A DNA stretch of 5,716 bases from JANNVZ01 sp031418455 (lineage in GTDB: Bacteria > Bacteroidota > Bacteroidia > Flavobacteriales_D > Sanyastnellaceae): assembly GCA_031418455.1 (NCBI GenBank), contig JANOXJ010000188.1, forward strand, positions 1-5,716. The letters are read 5' to 3'. A program made the translations under genes and the position numbers. Every line of letters starts with the position of its first letter. Position 1 is the stretch's first letter. The notes under the pieces were generated by a model. The model saw only the letters and a list, made by a program, of their open reading frames with translations. It did no database searches and was not told the origin of the DNA. Shown in pieces: positions 1 to 5,011 of this stretch.

Positions 1-3000
1 GCTGCAAGGCCGCCCATGGTAGCCGCAGTTATGGTAAAGTTCCATGTACCATTCGTTCCTGTGCCACTGGCCAAAGTACCTTGATTAGAAAACCACGTGC
101 CTGCACCTTTTCTAAAATAAATGCGTGGCTGTAAAGCTCCACTTGTAGGCACACCGCTGGCATCGGTAATGGTAACACCGTTTAGGGCTGCATCGCCTGT
201 GCTGCAAGAGTTGGCAAGGGCGGTATATGAAATGCTTGGTGCACTTATATCGTTAGGCACAAAATTACCCGCATCGGCACCCATGTCTACCGGTGTTAAT
301 GAGGTACGCGTTTGGCCATCAAAGTCGGAAGTTGTGGTATTGGTAGCAGTGCCTGCACCCTCTATCGAAGTAGGGTTAGATGCGTGAATATGCAAATCCA
401 CTGTTGCCGCAGTACCCGTAGGATTAATAAGTTGTGGGTTACCAAAAATGCTGTTGGCATCTTGTCCGGTGGCAGTTTGCCATGCGCTTAACGAAGCCAC
501 ATCAGCAGAATTGTAAAAACCAAATACACCACCAGTGCCACTTGTAAATATTAAGTTGTGGCTGGCAGTAAGACCAGCTGGATTAGCTGCTGTGCCAGCA
601 TATCTTACCGCGTAATGTTTGCCGGTTCCCGCGCCATTAGAGCGGGCATTCCAAAATATATTGTTGCGGAAAATGCGAGTGTTAGTAGTAACTTGACTGT
701 TGAAAGCATTGGTAGCCGCAGTGCCTGCACCCACAGCTGTGCCTCCTACATATACAGTGTTGTGCAAGAAGTTGTTAGTACCCACACCATCAAATATACC
801 ATTGATAACAATGTTGTTGGTTAATGATGCACCTGCTGCATCAATACCTAGGCGTATCATGTTGTTTTCATATGATGCTGTTCCATTATTAGTATTAATA
901 CCTCGAATTTCAGCTGTTGTGCTGCTGGATGAAAGAGATAACGAGTGAATGAAGTTGCGCGAAATAATATTAGTGCCACCTGTAGTGGTTCCGTAATGAA
1001 TACCAATAACACTAACGGCAGCCGCAGCAGCGGTATTGCTCAATGAATGGATGGTATTTGCTGTAATGGTATGACCAACCGCAGCAGTAGGAATATTATT
1101 TATTCCAATGACTGATGCGCTTGTGCCAGTGCCAATGTTGGCACCCACCATGGTCATATTTCTAAGGGTATTGTTAGTGAAATTGACAACTGCTAAATCG
1201 TTACTTATTCCAATTACACGGGCTGTTGTGCTAGCACTGGTATTATTTATGGAGTTTGCTATCGTTCCACCAATTAGGTTGGCGTCTAGGTTAAAAGTAT
1301 TAGCGCTGGCTGTGTTTGCGCGTAGGCCGTAAAAAATATGAGCTGCACTGGCTCCGGTATTTATAGTAATACCACCAATTTGATTGCTATTGGCCGTCCA
1401 GTTATCTGAGCTAAAGTTATAAAAGGCATAATAATCTGTGGCTAAAGTGGCAGTGGTGCCAAAAACAATAGAACCTGTAGTGGTTTGGCTGCCTATAATA
1501 TTGCTATTTGAAGTTATAAGTCCATTATTCAAATAAATAGCCATAAATGGTGAGCTAGTGCTTGTGCCAGAAGAAGTTACACCAGTTACGCTAATGCCAG
1601 CGATGGTATTTGAGGAAATTGTGGTAAGAGTTCCGCCAGTAATACCGTTATATTGTATGGCGCGGAAACTTCCGCTAGAGCCTGTAAGGGTATAGGTTCC
1701 AGTTTGGGTGCTTGAAGCATAACCAATTATATTACCGGTTATTGTAAATCCTTGAGCACCGGATGTGGCCGAAGAGTTTTGTATGTTAATGGCGTTATGC
1801 AAAGCACCTGTTGTCCAAGTTCTGGTAGCAGTTTGATAAAAACGATTGTTGGTAATAGACCATGTATTGCAACCTCCAGCCACGTAAATGCCTGAGCTTG
1901 CTACTGCAGCGCCAAAAACATCAAATATTTTGTTGTTAGTAATAGTGAGACCACTATTGCCAATAGCAGTGGTTGTAGTTGAGCCATTGCCATAAATGCC
2001 TTTTGAGGGTAAGTTAACTCCAGCTGGTCCAATGTTGCAGTTAGAAATAGTAAGGTTATCATTACCGTTTGTAGTTCCTGTGCTTATGAAAATATTCCCT
2101 CCATTGGTTCCTACGGCCATAGTGGATGAACCAAGAATAGAGCAATTTGTAATTGTATTGCCGATTGCATCCCCACTAAACTTTATTGTACTTGTGCCGC
2201 TTGTAGCAGCAGTACTTAAATTTGATATTGTGAGAGAATTACCACCAGTGTTTAAACCATCAAAGGTTACATTGTCTGCTCCAACAATATCCAACAATGG
2301 AAGAGCAACGGTGCCACTTACAGTGCGCGTGCCAATTGGATTAACAGTCATGGAAGTCCATGCGGCAGAGTTGTTGAGTGGTGTAGCACCAGTCTCTACA
2401 GTGAGGTCAGCAGTAATATACATACTTACTGCTCCCGTATGCGCAGTACCACCATTTAATGCTGCAAATGCACCAGCGGCAACAGTCAATGTTGCATAAC
2501 CAACACCCGCGGCACCTGTACCACCAGCACTAAACACAACAACGTTACCCGCCACAACAGTTGGTGTCCAACTGTAGTTTGTTCCACCGTTATTGTTCAG
2601 ATTAAGGGTGCTTAAGTCATGTATTTCTTGTGTAGCAAAAGAGGTTACATCAGCATTTATTGCAGCAAGGCTGCGGTTGCTAGTGTAGGCATAAAAACTC
2701 ACCGTGGTGGTTTGCCATGGAATAGTTGCGGTCCAGGTGGTGCCTGAGCCTGAAGCAAGCACTAGGGTAGAGCTAGCGTAGCTATTGGTGCTATAGCGCA
2801 GATAAATATTTTCGCCTGCGGCAGGTGTAGCGCTTGTAGTTATGGTAATGGTTCTGGCACCGTTGGTACCTGCGGCTTGAGCCACCGAACTTATATTTAC
2901 AGGGTTGTAGCTTGTTTCCAAAATAGCCATGCGTTGGCTGGCGTAAGAGGAACCTCTGCTAATATTATAAGTGTAGTAGAAATTGGCCTGTGTTGCTGGC

Positions 3001-3353
3001 AAGCGGCCATTGCTATTGTAGCCGGTGGTATAAAAGTTGCCAGACGCTGTACCCGTGTTAGGCGCTATTACTGAGTTGTAGCTAGTCAGTGTTTGAACAC
3101 CTGCTGCGGCAGTAGTGCCCCATTGGTTAAAGTATCCATCGGCATTAAATTGCCAGTTGCGTGTGCCACTTGTTGTGCCCGTTGCATTTTCTTGAAAGCG
3201 CGCTCGGAAAGCTCCTCCGGCCAAGGTCATACCTGAGTTAGTGTAAGTACCACTTACATCCTGATTAATGGACATAGCACCTGGCTGCGCATAAGCCGTT
3301 TGACTAGATAAAATGCACACAAGTGCAGTGAGAGCGAGTAAAACTCTTTTCAT
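1..3353 (-). CDS. Giant secreted parallel beta-helix protein, probable T9SS cargo (3' end outside window)
   Basis: The frame is open for 1117 codons from ATG at 3353-3351 to the left edge; I checked it triplet by triplet and found no stop. The first 22 residues are a signal peptide (MKRVLLALTALVC, then AYA before Gln23). Residues ~23-155 are an unrecognised Gly/Thr/Asn-rich module. Residues ~160-220 form an Ig-like module with IYLRYSTNSY and TATIPWQTTTVSFYAYTS. Residues ~262-355 lead into the helix, which opens at ~358 with GADNVTFDGLN. From there to ~940 many turns carry the parallel beta-helix pattern, such as LTITNNKIFD, WSITNNRFYQ, FLHNTVYVGG and RIFRNNIFWNARS. FDGQTR...VDMGADAGNF (~1010-1028) is the usual closing motif of such helices. 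Residues ~1030-1117 start a Bacteroidota Ig-like module (PRIYFRKGAGTWFS, GTWNFTI). A T9SS C-terminal sorting domain is expected beyond the edge but is not seen. The role is probably surface adhesion or glycan contact; the ligand is unknown. No catalytic residues were recognised. Confidence 0.93.
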   Translation of the reverse strand, partial: MKRVLLALTALVCILSSQTAYAQPGAMSINQDVSGTYTNSGMTLAGGAFRARFQENATGTTSGTRNWQFNADGYFNQWGTTAAAGVQTLTSYNSVIAPNTGTASGNFYTTGYNSNGRLPATQANFYYTYNISRGSSYASQRMAILETSYNPVNISSVAQAAGTNGARTITITTSATPAAGENIYLRYSTNSYASSTLVLASGSGTTWTATIPWQTTTVSFYAYTSNRSLAAINADVTSFATQEIHDLSTLNLNNNGGTNYSWTPTVVAGNVVVFSAGGTGAAGVGYATLTVAAGAFAALNGGTAHTGAVSMYITADLTVETGATPLNNSAAWTSMTVNPIGTRTVSGTVALPLLDIVGADNVTFDGLNTGGNSLTISNLSTAATSGTSTIKFSGDAIGNTITNCSILGSSTMAVGTNGGNIFISTGTTNGNDNLTISNCNIGPAGVNLPSKGIYGNGSTTTTAIGNSGLTITNNKIFDVFGAAVASSGIYVAGGCNTWSITNNRFYQTATRTWTTGALHNAINIQNSSATSGAQGFTITGNIIGYASSTQTGTYTLTGSSGSFRAIQYNGITGGTLTTISSNTIAGISVTGVTSSGTSTSSPFMAIYLNNGLITSNSNIIGSQTTTGSIVFGTTATLATDYYAFYNFSSDNWTANSNQIGGITINTGASAAHIFYGLRANTASANTFNLDANLIGGTIANSINNTSASTTARVIGISNDLAVVNFTNNTLRNMTMVGANIGTGTSASVIGINNIPTAAVGHTITANTIHSLSNTAAAAAVSVIGIHYGTTTGGTNIISRNFIHSLSLSSSSTTAEIRGINTNNGTASYENNMIRLGIDAAGASLTNNIVINGIFDGVGTNNFLHNTVYVGGTAVGAGTAATNAFNSQVTTNTRIFRNNIFWNARSNGAGTGKHYAVRYAGTAANPAGLTASHNLIFTSGTGGVFGFYNSADVASLSAWQTATGQDANSIFGNPQLINPTGTAATVDLHIHASNPTSIEGAGTATNTTTSDFDGQTRTSLTPVDMGADAGNFVPNDISAPSISYTALANSCSTGDAALNGVTITDASGVPTSGALQPRIYFRKGAGTWFSNQGTLASGTGTNGTWNFTITAATMGGLA

Positions 3354-3408
3354 TTTGATTAATTAAGTAGATTAAAGCTAAAAAATTCTAAATAAATTTG
3401 GGTTTCTG

Positions 3409-3423
3409 CCCACCTGAAGTGGG
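3409..3423 (-). promoter_or_regulatory. Small hairpin in the 5' leader of the giant gene
   Basis: CCCAC (3409-3413) and GTGGG (3419-3423) form a perfect 5-bp stem with a 5-base loop. It lies inside the predicted leader, about 55 bases upstream of the start codon. It is the only G/C-rich stem in a very A/T-rich leader. It could stabilise the mRNA or influence translation, but it matches no riboswitch I recognise and is short enough to be chance. Confidence 0.3.
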
Positions 3424-3445
3424 TTAAAATAAAAGCACAAGACCA

Positions 3446-3478
3446 CAAATGTATGATAAATCACCGCACAAATACAAA
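3446..3478 (-). promoter_or_regulatory. Bacteroidota-type promoter for the giant beta-helix gene
   Basis: Read on the minus strand, TACATTTG (3453-3446) matches the Bacteroidota -7 consensus TAnnTTTG exactly. A TTTG at 3478-3475 lies 21 bases upstream as the -33 element. Transcription would start near 3439, giving a leader of about 85 bases. The start codon is preceded by A/T-rich sequence with no Shine-Dalgarno motif, which is normal in this phylum. The start site is inferred, not shown. Confidence 0.65.
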
Positions 3479-3520
3479 GGTGTTTACAATACACTTATAG
3501 GCAAATAATGACGGTGGCAC

Positions 3521-3574
3521 GGCCTTAGGTTGTCAATTTGGTAATAATAAGTGAATAAACTATTGACCTAAGCC
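3521..3574. repeat. Imperfect inverted repeat between the divergent promoters
   Basis: CTTAGGT (3524-3530) is the reverse complement of ACCTAAG (3566-3572). The pairing extends outward by GG/CC across one bulged C, and inward by CAAT (3534-3537) with ATTG (3562-3565) across a 3-base bulge. About 24 A/T-rich bases separate the arms. The right arm overlaps the proposed -35 box of purS, so it could be an operator or a looping site. It does not match the enterobacterial PurR box. Function is inferred from position only. Confidence 0.4.
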
Positions 3575-3591
3575 AAGCACATGGCTATAAA
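3563..3591 (+). promoter_or_regulatory. Possible promoter of purS
   Basis: TTGACC (3563-3568) and TATAAA (3586-3591) are separated by exactly 17 bases, close to a classical sigma-70 arrangement. TATAAATTG also loosely resembles the A/T-rich -7 region of Bacteroidota, but it does not match TAnnTTTG. Transcription would begin near 3598, about 40 bases before the purS start. TCAATTTG at 3533-3540 is a one-mismatch alternative -7 element but has no good -33 partner. Confidence 0.35.
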
Positions 3592-3614
3592 TTGCGCCAC
3601 TTTCAAATAAAACA

Positions 3615-3641
3615 ATGGCTAAGGCCAACCAAAGCGCATGA
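3615..3641 (+). CDS. Possible 8-codon leader ORF overlapping the purS start
   Basis: ATG at 3615 opens MAKANQSA, whose TGA stop (3639-3641) overlaps the purS ATG as ATGA, the classic arrangement for translational coupling by re-initiation. Its frame is closed upstream by TAA at 3588-3590, so it is not the tail of a longer gene. No ribosome binding site is evident for either start. It may be coincidental. Confidence 0.2.
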   Translation: MAKANQSA

Positions 3642-3892
3642 AAAAATTTAAGGCTGAAATAGATGTAATGCCGCAGGAAGCATTGCTGGACCCACAGGGC
3701 AAGGCAGTAACCGGCTCAATGAAAAACTTGGGCCTGGCCGAAATATCGGGAGTGCGCATAGGCAAGCACATAACCCTGCACATAGAAGCAAAGGACAAAA
3801 AAACTGCCGAAGCCAAAGTGGACGAGGCTTGTAAAAAGCTTTTGTGCAACCAGATAATGGAGCACTACGCCTTTCAGGTAGCAGAGGTGTAG
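3638..3892 (+). CDS. purS: Phosphoribosylformylglycinamidine synthase subunit PurS
   Basis: The 84-residue product has the full length and signature of PurS. DPQGKAV is at 18-24, VRIGKHITLHIEA at 39-51, and the C-terminal CNQIMEHY at 70-77 is equivalent to the usual 'LLxNPVIExY'. In the PurS/PurQ/PurL form of FGAM synthase, this cytoplasmic subunit forms a dimer that bridges PurQ (glutaminase) and PurL (synthetase). The complex converts FGAR, ATP and glutamine to FGAM, step four of de novo purine synthesis. The ATG at 3638 fits the family N-terminus (KKFKAEIDV). No purQ, purL or purC is adjacent: a divergent surface-protein gene lies upstream and repeat DNA downstream. That is unusual relative to organisms where purS sits in a pur operon. 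The gene appears intact. Confidence 0.95.
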   Translation: MKKFKAEIDVMPQEALLDPQGKAVTGSMKNLGLAEISGVRIGKHITLHIEAKDKKTAEAKVDEACKKLLCNQIMEHYAFQVAEV

Positions 3893-3922
3893 GTACATTC
3901 CAACTTATTATAGTTTTCTTTT

Positions 3923-3949
3923 ATCAAAGGTTTTGCCCTTTGGTTCTTC
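3923..3949 (+). terminator. Possible rho-independent terminator of purS
   Basis: CAAAGG (3925-3930) pairs perfectly with CCTTTG (3937-3942) around a TTTTGC loop, and one wobble plus one A-T pair can extend the stem. A pyrimidine-rich GTTCTTCTC follows instead of a clean T-run. It lies about 30 bases after the purS stop. The stem is weak, so efficiency is doubtful. Confidence 0.4.
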
Positions 3950-3973
3950 TCATGGGTATTGGTTCCGTACGGC

Positions 3974-4108
3974 TTCGAAATTCATCATTCGATATTCTAA
4001 ATTCTAACCTCTGAATAGAACAAGGATTGGATGGATTTAAAGGATTTGCTGGATTTTAACCACTTGGATATTTAAAGTTTAAAATTTAATGTTGGATATT
4101 CTAATTTC
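3974..4108. repeat. 135-bp direct repeat, copy 1
   Basis: This segment recurs at 4193-4327, offset by 219 bases, with a single difference (A at 4084, G at 4303). It contains heptamer-phased words (CGAAATT, CATCATT, CGATATT, CTAAATT, CTAACCT, CTGAATA at 3976-4017), then four nonamers beginning GGATT (4024-4059), then more heptamers from 4065 onward. It has no long ORF and no transposase. Near-identity suggests a recent duplication or ongoing conversion. Confidence 0.9.
4024..4059. repeat. Four degenerate 9-bp repeats (GGATTnnnn) inside copy 1
   Basis: GGATTGGAT, GGATTTAAA, GGATTTGCT and GGATTTTAA follow one another without gaps. The same block recurs in copy 2 at 4243-4278. The 9-bp period differs from the 7-bp period on both sides, so the 135-bp unit is a composite of two tandem-repeat types. 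Confidence 0.7.
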
Positions 4109-4134
4109 TAATATCTAACCCCTAACATCCAAGC
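4065..4134. repeat. Degenerate heptamer array, first block
   Basis: In a single 7-base phase this stretch reads TGGATAT, TTAAAGT, TTAAAAT, TTAATGT, TGGATAT, TCTAATT, TCTAATA, TCTAACC, CCTAACA, TCCAAGC. The first part lies inside direct-repeat copy 1; the last units continue past its end. Neighbouring units differ by one to three bases, as expected for expansion followed by drift. Confidence 0.6.
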
Positions 4135-4192
4135 AGAATAGGACACGGATTTTCACAGATGAAAACGGATTTAAAAACTTCGTAATTCGTTA
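4109..4192. other. Spacer between the two direct-repeat copies
   Basis: These 84 bases hold the tail of the first heptamer array, an ACGGATTT word at 4145-4152 repeated at 4165-4172 (20-base offset), and the start of the heptamer run that leads into copy 2 (CGTAATT at 4181, CGTTATT at 4188). No gene or terminator is evident. The spacer plus one repeat copy makes the 219-base period. Confidence 0.6.
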
Positions 4193-4236
4193 TTCGAAAT
4201 TCATCATTCGATATTCTAAATTCTAACCTCTGAATA
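4181..4236. repeat. Eight in-phase heptamers leading into copy 2
   Basis: The units are CGTAATT, CGTTATT, CGAAATT, CATCATT, CGATATT, CTAAATT, CTAACCT and CTGAATA. All begin with C, and the first six fit CNNNATT. Copy 1 has only the last six, so the array extends two units further upstream here and crosses the boundary of the 135-bp repeat. Confidence 0.6.
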
Positions 4237-4327
4237 GAACAAGGATTGGATGGATTTAAAGGATTTGCTGGATTTTAACCACTTGGATATTTAAAGTTTA
4301 AAGTTTAATGTTGGATATTCTAATTTC
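4193..4327. repeat. 135-bp direct repeat, copy 2
   Basis: This is the second copy of 3974-4108, identical except for G at 4303. It is in direct orientation. Downstream it runs into a purer heptamer array, whereas copy 1 runs into a more degenerate one. No flanking target duplication or terminal inverted repeat marks it as an insertion sequence. Confidence 0.9.
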
Positions 4328-4380
4328 CAATTTCCAATATCCAATATCCAATATCCAATATCCAATATCCAATATCCAAT
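4284..4380. repeat. Heptamer tandem array ending in six perfect ATCCAAT units
   Basis: From 4284 a single 7-base phase runs through TGGATAT, TTAAAGT twice, TTAATGT, TGGATAT and TCTAATT into two TTCCAAT units (4325-4338) and six perfect ATCCAAT units (4339-4380). The perfect end suggests recent slipped-strand expansion and likely length variation between strains. It overlaps the end of direct-repeat copy 2. Confidence 0.85.
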
Positions 4381-4396
4381 CTCGGCTGAGCCGAGA
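4380..4396. repeat. 17-bp palindrome
   Basis: TCTCGGC and GCCGAGA form a perfect 7-bp stem around TGA. It is conspicuously G/C-rich in A/T-rich surroundings and abuts the heptamer array exactly. It lies 37 bases beyond the stop codon of the minus-strand repeat-protein gene and could end or protect that transcript. Neither strand has a T-run after it, so it is not a standard intrinsic terminator. It may instead be a copy of a dispersed palindromic element. Confidence 0.6.
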
Positions 4397-4406
4397 CAAG
4401 CCCTTT

Positions 4407-4434
4407 AGCTTCTAGCTTCTAACCTCTATCCTCT
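4407..4434. repeat. Four heptamers reaching the stop codon of the neighbouring gene
   Basis: AGCTTCT occurs twice (4407-4420), followed by AACCTCT and ATCCTCT, all in one 7-base phase. The last unit overlaps the TAG stop (4435-4433) of the minus-strand gene. The repeat DNA therefore touches the 3' end of that reading frame and may have shaped it. Confidence 0.5.
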
Positions 4435-4915
4435 ATAAAAGCCCCAAATACAAAAGCACCGCGCATAGCTCCACACTACTTAGCATATCGCCTTGTGTAA
4501 ACACCACGGCATCTAATGCAAATGTGCTACTGCCTTTAAATATTTTGCCCGAGGCTACATCGTAAGTGTACAGACAATCGAGGGCAAAGGTGCTTTTGCC
4601 GCGGTATACTTTTCCGTTTTTTACAGTACATACTACATCAGACAATAGCGAGGCAGAGCCGGCATAGAGCATACCATCGTCAAAGGTGTAGAGCACATCG
4701 AAGGTGGAAGTGCTGTAGCCTTTAAATATTTTGCTTTCGTGCACGGTGAGTGCCGCATCTGACTTAAAGGTGGAGTGGCCGGGCATAATGCACTCCTGTG
4801 TAAGACTGCATTTTAAACTGTCGTAGCTCATCCACTCGTTGGAGTATACCAGTGTTTGGGCACCAATGTTGGTAACACAAAAGAAGAAGGCCAGTGTTGC
4901 AAATAGAAATTTCAT
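4433..4915 (-). CDS. Small secreted protein of six ~20-residue repeats (function unknown)
   Basis: The chosen start (ATG 4915-4913) gives 160 residues beginning MKFLFATLAFFFCVTNIGA before Gln20, a clear signal peptide. An upstream in-frame ATG at 4966 would bury this behind 17 polar residues, so it was rejected. The mature part is six short repeats whose conserved Asp falls at 32, 53, 73, 93, 113 and 135. The best units read GKVYRGKSTFALDCLYTYD and GKIFKGSSTFALDAVVFTQ. Consensus is roughly GK-[IV]-[FY]-[KR]-G-x-S-T-F-x-x-D-x-x-x-T. Residues 145-160 (LSSVELCAVLLYLGLL) look like a terminal hydrophobic helix. Such hairpin repeats suggest a small closed beta structure; from memory they resemble the 'beta-flower' proteins, but this is unverified. 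No catalytic motif is visible, and no promoter was recognised upstream. The gene is convergent with purS and divergent from the TPR gene. Confidence 0.82.
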   Translation of the reverse strand: MKFLFATLAFFFCVTNIGAQTLVYSNEWMSYDSLKCSLTQECIMPGHSTFKSDAALTVHESKIFKGYSTSTFDVLYTFDDGMLYAGSASLLSDVVCTVKNGKVYRGKSTFALDCLYTYDVASGKIFKGSSTFALDAVVFTQGDMLSSVELCAVLLYLGLL

Positions 4916-4934
4916 GGGTACAAAGTTGAAAGTA

Positions 4935-4969
4935 TTTGAATCAGCGTAGCTAATTTCATGCAACATTTG
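4935..4969 (+). promoter_or_regulatory. Weak candidate promoter for the TPR gene
   Basis: TTTG (4935-4938) and AACATTTG (4962-4969) are 23 bases apart. The second differs from TAnnTTTG only at its first base. Transcription would start near 4976, about 35 bases upstream of the ATG. The leader contains an A8 tract (4981-4988) and no convincing Shine-Dalgarno site. The long spacing and the mismatch make this tentative. Confidence 0.3.
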
Positions 4970-5011
4970 TAGTTCTTAATAAAAAAAAGGAAATTCATTT
5001 TTCATTTTTAA

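Noticed and set aside
1996..2499. Plus-strand ORF of 167 codons, and several smaller plus-strand ORFs between 121 and 3074
   Set aside because: They lie antisense to the uninterrupted 1117-codon minus-strand gene, whose product has a signal peptide and recognisable repeats. The plus-strand translations are low-complexity and have no family features.
3619..3849. Minus-strand ORFs overlapping purS (76 and 60 codons, the second at 3716-3898)
   Set aside because: They are antisense shadows of purS, which is identified by conserved motifs along its whole length.
3974..4380. CRISPR array
   Set aside because: There are only two long copies, with 84 repetitive bases between them. The units are 7 or 9 bp, there are no unique spacers, and no cas genes are present.
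3974..4396. Insertion sequence or MITE
   Set aside because: No transposase, no terminal inverted repeats bounding the unit and no target-site duplication. The copies are direct and built from short tandem words.
4380..4396. Intrinsic terminator
   Set aside because: The stem is good, but no T-rich tract follows on either strand. It is therefore listed as a palindrome only.
4921..4928. CAACTTTG on the minus strand as a -7 element for the 20-residue-repeat gene
   Set aside because: It is one mismatch from TAnnTTTG but sits only five bases from the start codon and has no -33 TTTG at a suitable distance.
4433..4966. Longer version of the repeat protein starting at 4966
   Set aside because: The added 17 residues precede a textbook signal peptide beginning at Met 4915, and they overlap the promoter-like elements of the divergent gene.
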